Shown one piece after another: positions 1 through 8,497 of a stretch of DNA of 64,000 nucleotides; position 1 is the stretch's first letter; each line of letters starts with the position of its first letter. The position numbers and the translations under genes were made by a program. Under the pieces are notes generated by a model that was given only the letters and a program-made list of their open reading frames with translations, had not been told where the DNA came from and did not search any database. Source of the DNA: Neisseria musculi (lineage in GTDB: Bacteria; Pseudomonadota; Gammaproteobacteria; Burkholderiales; Neisseriaceae); assembly GCF_014297595.2 (NCBI RefSeq), contig NZ_CP060414.2, positions 1,922,001-1,986,000 of the forward strand, in the 5' to 3' direction.

Positions 1-98
1 GCCACGGGTAAAATCAATGCAGACAGTTTCATTATGATTTCCTTTCAATCATTCAATCTTTGAGAAAGGCCGCCGTTTTCAGACGGCCTCTGCCGTTA

Positions 99-1562
99 TT
101 ACCACTGGTAACCCAGGCTGGCACCCCAATTGACATCTTTGCGGGTGTTTACACCCACGCCGAATTTGGTCGACCATTTGTTGTTGTCGGAGTTATGCGC
201 ATAACCCACGGCCAAAGCCTGTTGGTTTTTATAACCGCCCACAGCGGCAGAAACCAAGCTCTTGCCCGGCTCGTTGGGGCGTTGCAAAAAGCCGATGGCG
301 GTGGCACCGGCGATACCGGCACGCAGATCTTTGTCCAAATCATTCACACGGTTGCCCAACGCATCGACACGTTGGTTATAGTTGTTGCTGATATTGGTAA
401 TCTGGTTGCCCAAGTTGGTGATGTTGGTGGTGTTGGTGTCCACCTGCTGTGCCACGCTGTAGAGCTGGCTGCCGTTGATGGCATCGGTGCTGGTGGCATT
501 GATGCGGCCGGCGGCAACATTGCTCACGGTGCGCTCGTTACCTGCAGAACCCACACTCACGGTGCCCTTGGGCGAAGTACCCGCAAAGCCGCTGTAAGTG
601 AGGTTGCCCACGGTGGCAGAGTTGGTGGAAACATAAGCCGAGGTGGTAGAGTTCGCGCCCAAGGCCACAGAATTTGCCAAAGAAGCATTGGCAAAGCGGC
701 CTAAAGCCACGGAGTTTTCGGCCGATGCGGCAGCGTTGCGGCCCAAAGCCGCGCTGTCGTTGGCAGATGCATTGGCAGCCACACCCAAAGCCACACTGTT
801 GGTGCCGCCGGCCTTGGCGGCATTACCGCCTGCAAATGAATTGACTGCAGAAGCCGCCGATCTCAAGCCCAAGGCTACGCTGCCGGTGCCGGAGGCATTG
901 GCAGAAGTGCCGAAGGCAGCGCTGTTCACACCGCTGGCTTTGGAGCCTACACCGGCGGCAAGTGCATTAACGGCAGAGCTGTTGGAATGAAGGCCGATGG
1001 CGGTGGCATTTTGCCCCGAGGCAACAGAGCGGGTGCCGATGGCGTTGGAATGCTGGCCGCTGGCATTAGCCGCGCCGCCGAAAGCATTGGCATAGTTGCC
1101 GCTGGCGCGGGATTCTTGACCCAAAGCAGTGCTGGATCCGCCGCTGGCAATGGCTCTGCGGCCGATGGCAGTGTCGGCGTTTTTCTGCGCTTCGGCCAGA
1201 TTGCCCAAAGCAGTGGCAGAAATACCGGTAGCTTTGGTTTGCGCACCCAGCGCAACCGAACCGTTTTGAGTGGATTGACTGATGGTGCCGATAGCCACCG
1301 AACCTTGATTGGTTGCGGTGGGGCCGTGGCCGATAGCTATCGCATAGCGGCCGCTGGCACCCAAGCTGTCTTTATTGTTGTTGGCCGAAGCGGTGTTTAC
1401 ACCCACAATGCCGCCCACACTCACATATTGAACATTTTGGGTTGTGCCTGCCACATAAGCCGCATTGGCATATGCGCCTGACGACACTGCCATCAGGCCG
1501 GCGGCAACAGAAACCGCCAACAGGCGGGGTTGTGCATTGATTTGAACATTTTTACGGTTCAT
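99..1562 (-). CDS. YadA-type trimeric autotransporter adhesin
   Basis: Type Vc secreted adhesin, predicted to trimerise and anchor in the outer membrane. The 487-residue product shows a signal peptide at 1-32 ending SSGAYA. Residues 73-305 are YadA-head repeats with recurring NSVALG and S-x-A-x-G units. A neck at about 349-370 carries INGSQLY, a short coiled coil spans about 373-412, and a YadA anchor (about 413-487) ends in LGYQW. The stalk is very short, so this is a compact family member. I chose the ATG at 1562 because GGGAG lies 6 bases upstream and the signal peptide begins there. An in-frame TTG at 1700 would add 46 residues that do not look like a signal peptide. The family call is firm; the ligand is unknown. 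Confidence 0.9.
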   Translation of the reverse strand: MNRKNVQINAQPRLLAVSVAAGLMAVSSGAYANAAYVAGTTQNVQYVSVGGIVGVNTASANNNKDSLGASGRYAIAIGHGPTATNQGSVAIGTISQSTQNGSVALGAQTKATGISATALGNLAEAQKNADTAIGRRAIASGGSSTALGQESRASGNYANAFGGAANASGQHSNAIGTRSVASGQNATAIGLHSNSSAVNALAAGVGSKASGVNSAAFGTSANASGTGSVALGLRSAASAVNSFAGGNAAKAGGTNSVALGVAANASANDSAALGRNAAASAENSVALGRFANASLANSVALGANSTTSAYVSTNSATVGNLTYSGFAGTSPKGTVSVGSAGNERTVSNVAAGRINATSTDAINGSQLYSVAQQVDTNTTNITNLGNQITNISNNYNQRVDALGNRVNDLDKDLRAGIAGATAIGFLQRPNEPGKSLVSAAVGGYKNQQALAVGYAHNSDNNKWSTKFGVGVNTRKDVNWGASLGYQW

Positions 1563-2019
1563 GGTTATCTCCCGATATGAAAGAAGAGTATCGTTCCAGC
1601 CTGAATCATCTGGCTCGGCCACAAACAGCCGTATCCTGCTTTTGCAGAACCGGCTTTCCGATACGGTTGGTTGAAACAATTGAAACTCGGCCGAAGCCAA
1701 TCAATGTTTGGCGGCCTTACTTCGTTTCTTGCTTCCAATAATATAACTTAACGGCATTTGACTAAAGTAAAATTTTAAAATGAAGTCTAAGTTTTTATTA
1801 CTGTTTTTATCAATATTGGGTATATTTCTTACAAAAATAATAACTTTAGATAATAATTACAACATTATTTATTTACTGTTCTTGTTTTAATTTATATATA
1901 AATTTACATTTATTTAATAAATAATTTATAAAAACATATTTCTTTACTTATTTTATTCATAAAGCATTAAAACAAAGAAACCAATCGGAAACAACCTATG
2001 CAATATTCAATTTGTTTAT
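1563..2019. other. AT-rich intergenic region upstream of the adhesin
   Basis: No gene is seen. The stretch from about 1735 to 2015 is strikingly AT-rich compared with both flanks and probably carries the adhesin promoter. A weak TTTAGT-N17-TATTAT arrangement on the minus strand is possible but not convincing. I see no homopolymeric or tetranucleotide tract long enough to suggest phase variation. Confidence 0.5.
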
Positions 2020-2682
2020 TTATGAATATTGGATATTTTTACTTAAAATCCGCCACTTACCGCTATTGAAATAAAGTTTCAAAACTGTTGTATTTTTTAC
2101 ACTTCTATATAAAACAGCTGCAGAATCTATACTTTTCAACAACGCGGTAATCGCCATTCCGTGCGAAACCAATAACACATTGCCGCCTTTGGGCACGTTT
2201 TCAACCAGCTGGTTCATGCCCTTTTGCAAACGGCCGACAAACTGCCTTTCCGTTTCCGCCAATTTTAAAGGGTCGAGAATGCTGACACTCTCTGCCAATA
2301 TATTATGCGTACCGTGGCGGTAACGGTTCAACCAGGCTTCCACATCAGCCTCGCCCTGATGTGCCGCCGCCATTTCATATACAGTTTGCCTTTTCTCACC
2401 TTCAAAACCCCCGAAACAATATTCGCACAATGCTTCCAATGGTGTTATTTGCAACGCGGCCTGATCCGCCGCCTGCAAAACCAAGCGCGCGGTTTCCAAT
2501 GCGCGCGGGCTGGTGCTGGCAAATGCCGCATCAAACACCACCTCCCCCTTCAGGCTGCTGCCCAACGCCGATGCCGCTGCCCTGCCCTCTTGCGTCAACG
2601 GCGAATCGCTCCATCCCTGCAAACGTCCTACCGTGTTGAATACGGTTTTGCCGTGGCGCACCAAATAAAGTGTGATTTCCAT
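2020..2682 (-). CDS. histidine phosphatase family protein
   Basis: Phosphoglycerate-mutase-like phosphatase of 220 residues. The catalytic RHG motif is at residues 9-11 (LVRHGKTVFN), followed by the usual GRLQGWSDSPLT segment. A second conserved histidine follows late in the protein (LLVSHGMAI). The family acts on small phosphorylated metabolites through a phosphohistidine intermediate; cobalamin-pathway phosphatases and GpmB-like enzymes belong here. The substrate cannot be told from sequence. It is a monocistronic gene on the minus strand with long non-coding DNA on both sides. Start ATG at 2682 directly precedes the conserved N-terminus. Confidence 0.85.
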   Translation of the reverse strand: MEITLYLVRHGKTVFNTVGRLQGWSDSPLTQEGRAAASALGSSLKGEVVFDAAFASTSPRALETARLVLQAADQAALQITPLEALCEYCFGGFEGEKRQTVYEMAAAHQGEADVEAWLNRYRHGTHNILAESVSILDPLKLAETERQFVGRLQKGMNQLVENVPKGGNVLLVSHGMAITALLKSIDSAAVLYRSVKNTTVLKLYFNSGKWRILSKNIQYS

Positions 2683-3472
2683 GTTTTATCCTTAAAAACT
2701 TTCTGCTTTCAGACGGCCTGTTGTTTCGTTGCCCTCATAAAAAATCCAATTGTTAATATATTATGTTTTCAACATTATCAGAAGCCGCTGCAAAATTTAT
2801 AAAATAATGCCGTCTATCGCCATTTTCTCCCAGAATAAACTTATATTAGGTTTTCATAAGCCATTAAAATAAAAAAATTTATTTTTTACGGTCTGTATTC
2901 CTCCTTACCCGGCAATGGCAATAATCGGGCATTTCAGACGGCCGCAACAGATTTTGCAAAGGCACCATTTGATAGCAGAACAACACAGAGCCAAACAAAC
3001 CCAAAACGGTCGGGATACAGCGAATCCGTTTCAGTTCCGCTGCGGCATGGCTGCACTTTGATTCAAAGAAAACCGTTTTACAAGCCGCCCGGGCGGCAAC
3101 AGAACCGTTTCTGTAATATCTGCAATCTCTGTGGCTTTTGCAGCCTTGTGCTGAAAATAAGCTGCCTACTCTAAAAGGCGGCACAGCCCGCCTTGTTGTG
3201 CTTTTTTCCGCCCATTCCTTATATTTAATATTTATTTTTGGAGCCGGCTATAGCCGTCTGACAGGCGGCAATACCGCAGCATTATTCTGTTTCGCCGTCA
3301 TACAAAACCCGTCCTACGCAACATTAACGCCTCCTTCCGCCGCAGTTTGCCCTCTACTGCCTTTTGCGCCATCGCATACTCCCTATCCGAAACTGCCCGA
3401 AATATAGCCGTTCAGGTAAAATAACGCTTGACCGGCATTTATATTTCTTACTCGCTAAACGGCTTATTCATT
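2683..3472. other. long intergenic region with a degenerate repeat
   Basis: No convincing gene. A 101-codon minus-strand frame around 2879-3184 coincides with a degenerate repeat (about 3030-3110) and has no recognisable protein features. A single uptake sequence lies near 2935-2942. The pyrD promoter must lie near the right end; I could not identify a good one. Confidence 0.5.
3030..3110 (-). repeat. member of a degenerate GC-rich intergenic repeat family
   Basis: Read on the minus strand, this stretch contains TTGCCGCCCGGGCGGC followed by an AAAAC and TTCTTTGA stretch. It aligns with copies at 56205-56280 and 56943-57022. It is the most diverged of the three clear copies. Confidence 0.5.
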
Positions 3473-4477
3473 ATGTATTCTTTTCTACGTCCCTTTTTGT
3501 TCAAAACCGACCCCGAAAAAGCACACCACTTCACCTTGGCCGCGCTCGGCACCGCCTACCGGCTCGGGCTGCTGCCCAAAGTCAATAGCCAAACCCGCCC
3601 GACCCGCCTGATGGGGCTAGATCTGCCCAATCCCGTGGGGCTGGCCGCCGGCATGGATAAAAACGGGGAATATATCGATGCGCTGGCCGCACTGGGCTTC
3701 GGCTTTATCGAAGTGGGCACCATCACACCGCGCCCACAAAGCGGCAATCCGCAACCGCGCCTGTTCCGCCTGCCGGAGCACGAAGCCGTAATCAACCGCA
3801 TGGGTTTCAACAACCACGGTATCGATGCGATGGTGAAAAATATCCAAAACAGCCGCTACAACGGCGTTCTCGGCATCAATATCGGCAAAAATGCCGACAC
3901 CCCCATCGAAAAAGCGGCCGATGATTATTTGGCCTGTTTGGAAAAAGCCTATGTTCATGCAGGCTATATCGTAGTGAATATTTCTTCGCCCAACACCAAA
4001 AACCTGCGCGACCTGCAGGGAGGAGATGAATTGAGCCGGCTGCTGTTTACGTTGAAAAACAAGCAATCACGCCTGGCTGCCGTACATAACCGTTATGTGC
4101 CGCTGGCGGTAAAAATCGCCCCCGACTTAAGCGAGGCACAAATTGCCGACATCGCCCATATCGCCGAACAAACCGAAATCGACGGTATCATCGCCACCAA
4201 CACCACCATTGACAAAACCGCTCTCGGCGGCCATGCGCTGGCAGGAGAGCAAGGCGGTTTGAGCGGCAGCCCCGTGCGCGGAAAAAGCAACCGGGTACTC
4301 ACACAGCTCGCACAGCATCTCAACGGCAAAGTGCCGGTTATCGGCGTGGGCGGCATTCTCAGCGGGGAAGATGCAGCGGAAAAAATGCGCTTGGGCGCCA
4401 CCGCCGTGCAACTCTACAGCGGCATGGTGTTTCGAGGCCCCGATCTGGTTCGCGACTGCTTGAAGGCCTGCGTTTAA
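3473..4477 (+). CDS. pyrD: dihydroorotate dehydrogenase (quinone), class 2
   Basis: Oxidises dihydroorotate to orotate in pyrimidine synthesis, passing electrons to quinones at the inner membrane face. The 334-residue length matches class 2 enzymes. The N-terminal helical extension ([13 protein letters not shown]) that docks to the membrane is present, then an FMN-binding TIM barrel with [24 protein letters not shown] and the phosphate-binding [11 protein letters not shown] near the C-terminus. The ATG at 3473 gives the canonical class 2 N-terminus; an upstream in-frame TTG at 3428 would add 15 unrelated residues. Monocistronic on the plus strand. Confidence 0.95.
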   Translation: MYSFLRPFLFKTDPEKAHHFTLAALGTAYRLGLLPKVNSQTRPTRLMGLDLPNPVGLAAGMDKNGEYIDALAALGFGFIEVGTITPRPQSGNPQPRLFRLPEHEAVINRMGFNNHGIDAMVKNIQNSRYNGVLGINIGKNADTPIEKAADDYLACLEKAYVHAGYIVVNISSPNTKNLRDLQGGDELSRLLFTLKNKQSRLAAVHNRYVPLAVKIAPDLSEAQIADIAHIAEQTEIDGIIATNTTIDKTALGGHALAGEQGGLSGSPVRGKSNRVLTQLAQHLNGKVPVIGVGGILSGEDAAEKMRLGATAVQLYSGMVFRGPDLVRDCLKACV

Positions 4478-4669
4478 GGCATAAAAAAAATCAAACCGCC
4501 GTCCGATTATTGGATTTTTAAAGTAACAAACAGCCTGAAAATCCTGCTTGTTTTTGATTTTATCCCAATATGAAAAACGGGGTTCCTTATCACCCATTCG
4601 AGATCAAAGGCAGTTTTGCGCTTGATAAACAAAGATGGAACTGCCTTACCTATCTTTTTAGGAGGACAG

Positions 4670-4993
4670 ATGCTGCCGGATAACTTAGTGAACCGCTGTC
4701 GTGCCATCCGCACGGCCTATAGAGCGCTGGAAATCAAACACCATGGGGCAGAATGGTCTATTGAAGAGGACTTACTGGCCTTATCCAACGACATCGGCAA
4801 TATGAACCGCCTGATCATGACCAAACAAGGCCGTTACTACGATGAAACGCCATATAGACTGGAACATAAACTTGCTGAGAATATCTGGTGGCTGATCGAG
4901 CTGGCCGACCGTCTTAACATAGATATTCAAAAAGAGATGGAAGCCTTTTTGGCGGAGAAAGAAAAACAATTCGGGATAACCGATAAGGGCTGA
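4670..4993 (+). CDS. MazG-like protein (NTP pyrophosphohydrolase fold)
   Basis: Small all-helical protein of 107 residues. A WSIEEDLLALSNDIG helix is followed by LAENIWWLIELADRLNID, resembling the EExx(E/D) and ExxD metal-binding helices of MazG-type nucleotide pyrophosphohydrolases. I infer membership from this pattern; activity and substrate are not shown. The start at 4670 follows AGGAGG at 4660-4665 with 4 bases between. An earlier in-frame ATG at 4616 would read through this ribosome-binding site and is less likely. It stands alone between pyrD and the mla operon. Confidence 0.65.
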   Translation: MLPDNLVNRCRAIRTAYRALEIKHHGAEWSIEEDLLALSNDIGNMNRLIMTKQGRYYDETPYRLEHKLAENIWWLIELADRLNIDIQKEMEAFLAEKEKQFGITDKG

Positions 4994-5190
4994 AACCCGC
5001 CCGGGCAGCCCGTAAAACCAACTCTTTAAGTACCCCGCTCCGCTTTAAAACAACCGCATGGGCTTACCGGTTCACATTATTGTGTGCGGCTTGCGCTGCC
5101 TGATGCTGATTTTACGGATTAGCCATACCACGGCCAAATCCGGGCATAGCGGCGGTTATACGGACAGCGGGCTCTTGTCCAATCCGCCTC

Positions 5191-5244
5191 AGGCCGTCTG
5201 AAATGCAAAGGCCCTCTGAAATGCAAAGGCCCTCTGAAAAACAA
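5191..5244. repeat. three tandem 18-bp units of DUS-like sequence
   Basis: Units at 5191-5208, 5209-5226 and 5227-5244. The first carries a canonical AGGCCGTCTGAA. The second and third carry the same G-to-C change (AGGCCCTCTGAA). Units one and two otherwise match perfectly (tail ATGCAA); unit three differs in its tail (AAACAA). Confidence 0.85.
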
Positions 5245-5285
5245 AAAAGCAGGGCTGCGTTTCTGCTCTTTTGTTTTTCAGACGG
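5230..5285 (-). terminator. intrinsic terminator of the mla operon
   Basis: On the minus strand just after mlaA, GAGCAG and CTGC arms around a short loop are extended by complementary A-rich and T-rich flanks (CTGAAAAACAAAA and TTTTTTGTTTTTCAG). A T-rich run follows the stem. The hairpin uses one normal and one altered uptake sequence as its outer arms. Confidence 0.7.
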
Positions 5286-5300
5286 CCTTATTGGTTATTG

Positions 5301-6170
5301 CTAACTGTCGGGATGCCACAGCGTCAATATTCCGCCCCGGGCTTCCGGCATATCCGGGCTGCTTGCTTGCGGTTGCGCTTCGGCAGCCTGCTCTGTTGCG
5401 GGCGTATATTCCCGTGCCGGCGGCGGGCTGTTTTCATCGGAAACCAAATCATCGATGTCGATTTCTTCATCAGCACCCTGCGGCAGAGCAGAGCCGGTTT
5501 GGCGGGCGCGCATTTTCATAAAGAGATCACGGGTATAGGCATATTTGTCGATGGCAGCATCGTTCAAGCTGTCGGTCAAATCCAGATACTGCTCGCGGAT
5601 GTTGGCAGCCCTCAGGCTTTGCAGTGCAATTCTTCCCGCAGGTTTGGGGAACACCACATTATCGATGGGGTAAAAGGTGGTGATGGTGCTGCCGATGCTG
5701 TCGCGCACGGTAGAAGGCCCGGTGAGCGGATAAACAAAATAGTTGCTGTTTTTCCAGCCCCAAGAAGCAAAAGTGTCGCCCAAAGTGTTTTTATTGTTGG
5801 GAACGCCGCCCGCATCGGCAATATTGATTAAGCCGCCCAAGCCGAAAGTGGAGTTGATGCCCACGCGCACAAAGTCTTCGCTGCTGCGCTTGATGTCCAG
5901 CCGCAACAGGTTGCTGCCCATGCTGACCACATCGCGCAGATTGTCGAAAAAGTTGGTTACGCCCGTCCGCACGGGTTTCGGCGTTACGGCACGGTAGCCC
6001 CGGGCTACGGGGGAGAGAACGTATTTATCGGCGGTGTCGTTCACTTTGAACATCACACGGTTGTAACGCTCGTAGGGGTCGGCCGGATTGCGTTCGGCCA
6101 GGGCGGGCCGGGCGGCGGTAAGGCTCAATACAATCAGGATAATGGCAGATTTTTTCACGGATTCACCCAT
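5301..6170 (-). CDS. mlaA: MlaA (VacJ) phospholipid transport protein, outer membrane
   Basis: Outer-membrane component that removes mislocalised phospholipids from the outer leaflet and passes them to MlaC. The 289-residue product carries the family hallmark DPYERYNRVMFKVND after the signal peptide, then GVTNFFDNL and a NSTFGLGGLINIAD segment. The C-terminal 50 residues are acidic and Q/A/P-rich. No cysteine is present at the signal-peptide junction (TAARPALA then ERNPAD), unlike the lipoprotein in Escherichia coli. Last gene of mlaFEDCBA. The ATG at 6170 overlaps mlaB by 16 bases; a GTG at 6158 forming a 4-base GTGA overlap is a plausible alternative start. Confidence 0.93.
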   Translation of the reverse strand: MGESVKKSAIILIVLSLTAARPALAERNPADPYERYNRVMFKVNDTADKYVLSPVARGYRAVTPKPVRTGVTNFFDNLRDVVSMGSNLLRLDIKRSSEDFVRVGINSTFGLGGLINIADAGGVPNNKNTLGDTFASWGWKNSNYFVYPLTGPSTVRDSIGSTITTFYPIDNVVFPKPAGRIALQSLRAANIREQYLDLTDSLNDAAIDKYAYTRDLFMKMRARQTGSALPQGADEEIDIDDLVSDENSPPPAREYTPATEQAAEAQPQASSPDMPEARGGILTLWHPDS

Positions 6171-6433
6171 TCGTTGATTTCATACAATTCGGCCAAGGCT
6201 TGAACCGAGGTGGGAATACCGCGCAAAAGCGGTGCTTCAGGCTTGGCACGCAAAGCACCCAACAGCAGCGATACACAGGCCGAATCGGCGCGCTCCACAC
6301 CCGAAAAATCAACAGCGGCGGTTTCTTTCAGACGGCATTGCTGCTCAAAACGGCTGTAAACGGCCTGCGTAACGGTTTTCACCGTTACGTTGCCGCCCAC
6401 ATACAGCACGCCGTTGCGTACTTCTGATTCCAT
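6155..6433 (-). CDS. mlaB: MlaB, STAS-domain subunit of the Mla ABC transporter
   Basis: Small cytoplasmic STAS-domain protein (92 residues) that binds and stabilises the MlaF ATPase. The conserved loop reads DFSGVERADSACVSLLLG, with serine where many homologues carry a threonine. It sits between mlaC (3 bases upstream) and mlaA (overlapping), which supports the assignment despite low intrinsic conservation of STAS proteins. Confidence 0.88.
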   Translation of the reverse strand: MESEVRNGVLYVGGNVTVKTVTQAVYSRFEQQCRLKETAAVDFSGVERADSACVSLLLGALRAKPEAPLLRGIPTSVQALAELYEINEWVNP

Positions 6434-6436
6434 GGT

Positions 6437-7036
6437 TTATCTGCCGCCGTTTTTCGATTTCAATTCGGCAATCAGGCCATCTATGCCTTTGTTTTTAATG
6501 GTTTCGCCAAACTGGTTGCGGTATACCGTTACCAGGCTCGCACCCTCGATGGCCACGTTGTAGGCACGGTATTTGCCGCCGCTCTGATAGGTGCTGAAAT
6601 CCATCATCACAGGCTTACCGCCGGGCTGGGTGATTTCGGCGCGCACCACCACTTCTTTGCCGCCACGGTTTACCACGGGGTTGTCTTTCACCACCACGTT
6701 GGCGTTTTTGTATTTCAACATCGTGCCGGAATAAGTGCGGATCAGCAGGGTTTGAAACTCTTTCGACAATACCTGTTTCTGCGCCGGTGTGGCCTCGCGC
6801 CACGGGTTGCCCACCGCCAGCGCAGTCATGCGTTGGAAATCGAAGTTGGGCAGAGCATGGCTTTCGGCTTTGCGGCGCACGGCGGCATCGTTGCTGCCGT
6901 TGGCTTCTTTCAAGATATCCAACACTTGGGTGGCATTGGTACGCACTTGGTTAACCGCTTCGGCCGGTGTGGCAAAAGCAAGGTTGATGCTCAGCAGGCC
7001 GATGCCAAATGCGCTGAATAAGGCTGATTTTTTCAT
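6437..7036 (-). CDS. mlaC: MlaC periplasmic phospholipid-binding protein
   Basis: Shuttles phospholipids between MlaA and the inner-membrane MlaFEDB complex. The 199-residue product has a signal peptide (MKKSALFSAFGIGLLSINLA, cleavage near FATPAEA) and the MlaC/Ttg2D family fold: QVRTNATQVLDIL near the N-terminus, FDFQRMTALAVG, and RTYSGTMLKY. The start at 7036 is where the signal peptide begins; an in-frame upstream extension to 7141 has no signal character. Lies 46 bases after mlaD in the operon. Confidence 0.93.
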   Translation of the reverse strand: MKKSALFSAFGIGLLSINLAFATPAEAVNQVRTNATQVLDILKEANGSNDAAVRRKAESHALPNFDFQRMTALAVGNPWREATPAQKQVLSKEFQTLLIRTYSGTMLKYKNANVVVKDNPVVNRGGKEVVVRAEITQPGGKPVMMDFSTYQSGGKYRAYNVAIEGASLVTVYRNQFGETIKNKGIDGLIAELKSKNGGR

Positions 7037-7082
7037 GGTTGGTTTTCCTATCGGATTTCTTGTCGATGAATCGAAACAACAA

Positions 7083-7589
7083 CTACTCGGCGGCAGAGCC
7101 GCTGCCTGCGGTTTCCGAACCACCCGAGCTTTTCTCGGCAAAGCCGGTCATAAATTTGCCGATCAGGTTTTCCAGCACCATAGCCGATGCGGTTACGGTG
7201 ATGGTGTCGCCTGCGGTAAGGTTTTCTGTCTCACCGCCCTGTTGCAGGCCGATATATTGTTCGCCCAAGAGGCCTGAGGTGAGAATCTGCGCCGACACAT
7301 CGGTGCTGAACTGATAGCGGCTGTTTAAATCAAGGCTCACTTTGGCCTGGTAGCTTTTCGGGTCGAGCTGTATGCCGCCCACACGCCCCACCAACACGCC
7401 GGCCGCTTTCACGGGGGCATTCACTTTCAGGCCGCCGATGTCGGTGAAATCGGCATACACCGTATAGGTTTGGCCGGATCCCCCGCCTACTGCCGCGCCG
7501 CCTGCCACGCGGAAGGCCAAAAAGCCCACGGCAGCCGCCCCCAGCAAGACAAACAAACCGACCCAAAGTTCCAAAACACTCTTTTTCAT
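7083..7589 (-). CDS. mlaD: MlaD, MCE-domain substrate-binding subunit
   Basis: Inner-membrane-anchored MCE protein that forms a hexameric ring on the MlaFE core. One transmembrane helix lies at about residues 8-29 (LWVGLFVLLGAAAVGFLAF). The MCE domain follows, with YTVYADFTDIGGLKVNAPVK and the GLLGEQYIGL segment. The last 25 residues are rich in G, S and E. 168 residues is usual for the family. It begins 5 bases after mlaE. Confidence 0.94.
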   Translation of the reverse strand: MKKSVLELWVGLFVLLGAAAVGFLAFRVAGGAAVGGGSGQTYTVYADFTDIGGLKVNAPVKAAGVLVGRVGGIQLDPKSYQAKVSLDLNSRYQFSTDVSAQILTSGLLGEQYIGLQQGGETENLTAGDTITVTASAMVLENLIGKFMTGFAEKSSGGSETAGSGSAAE

Positions 7590-7594
7590 GGCAG

Positions 7595-8371
7595 TTACCC
7601 GGTAAACATCAATGCAGTCAAAATAAAATCAATCGCCAGCACGGTGAGCGCCGACGACACCACCGTGCGGGTGCTCGCGCGCAGAATCCCTTCCGATGTG
7701 GGCACGCAGTGAAACCCTTGATGTACGGCAATCAGCGTAACGGCCACACCGAACACGGCCGATTTAATCAAACCGTTTACCACATCATATTGAATGGAAA
7801 TATTGCTCTGCATCTGCGACCAGAAAATGCCGCTGTCCAACCCCAAATATTGCACACCAATCAAATAGGCGCCGTAAATACCCGCCACATTGAAAATCGA
7901 AGCCAGCAGCGGCATCGAGGCTACGCCCGCCCAAAAACGCGGCACCACCACGCGGGCAACGGGGTTGACCGCCATCACATTCATCGCTTCGAGCTGTTCG
8001 GTGGTTTTCATCAGGCCGATTTCGCTGGTCATCGCGCCGCCCGCGCTGCTGGCAAACAGAATCGCCGCCAACACCGGGCCGAGCTCGCGCAGCAGGCTCG
8101 CCGCCACCATATAGCCCAGAATATCCGCCGATTTGAATTTGGAAAGCTGCGTATAGCCCTGCAAACCCAACACCATGCCCACAAACAGCCCCGACACCGC
8201 CACAATCAGCACCGAGAGCACGCCCGCAAAATACATCTGGCGCACGCTCAGCCGAAAGCGCAGCAAAGCCGTGCCCGATTTGGCGAGTATCTGCACAAAA
8301 AACAGACACACACTGCCGAGCGCGCGGATAAAGTTAAGGGTTTTCGCCCCTGTGGTTTGAATAAAATTCAT
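7595..8371 (-). CDS. mlaE: MlaE, permease subunit of the Mla ABC transporter
   Basis: Integral inner-membrane permease (258 residues) of the phospholipid ABC transporter. Several hydrophobic helices are evident. The family signature EIGLMKTTEQLEAMNVMAVN, marking the coupling helix region that contacts MlaF, is present at about residues 136-155. Start ATG at 8371. It is separated from mlaF by 126 bases holding a DUS and a degenerate DUS (TTCAGACGACC). Confidence 0.95.
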   Translation of the reverse strand: MNFIQTTGAKTLNFIRALGSVCLFFVQILAKSGTALLRFRLSVRQMYFAGVLSVLIVAVSGLFVGMVLGLQGYTQLSKFKSADILGYMVAASLLRELGPVLAAILFASSAGGAMTSEIGLMKTTEQLEAMNVMAVNPVARVVVPRFWAGVASMPLLASIFNVAGIYGAYLIGVQYLGLDSGIFWSQMQSNISIQYDVVNGLIKSAVFGVAVTLIAVHQGFHCVPTSEGILRASTRTVVSSALTVLAIDFILTALMFTG

Positions 8372-8497
8372 GGTTTCTTCAATATGGGTGTTTTTTCAGA
8401 CGACCAAACCCTCTGCCTGCATTATTCCGATATTCCAAATTATTCCAAATTGCTTTTTTCAGACGGCCGCTGCCGCAAGGCCGTCTGAAAGCACGGG

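Larger units (their letters stand above)
4994..5300. other. intergenic region between mazG-like gene and mlaA
   Basis: No gene seen. The right part holds an 18-bp tandem triplication of uptake-like sequence and the mlaA terminator hairpin, annotated separately. The left part (4994-5190) shows nothing recognisable. Confidence 0.6.

Noticed and set aside
60..1481. Several open frames on the plus strand opposite the adhesin
   Set aside because: They mirror the repetitive head-domain coding sequence, have no signals or domains, and the minus-strand protein is clearly real.
1735..1960. Phase-variable repeat tract upstream of the adhesin
   Set aside because: The region is AT-rich but contains no long homopolymer or repeated tetranucleotide.
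2879..3184. 101-codon minus-strand frame
   Set aside because: Coincides with a degenerate intergenic repeat, has no ribosome-binding site and no protein features.
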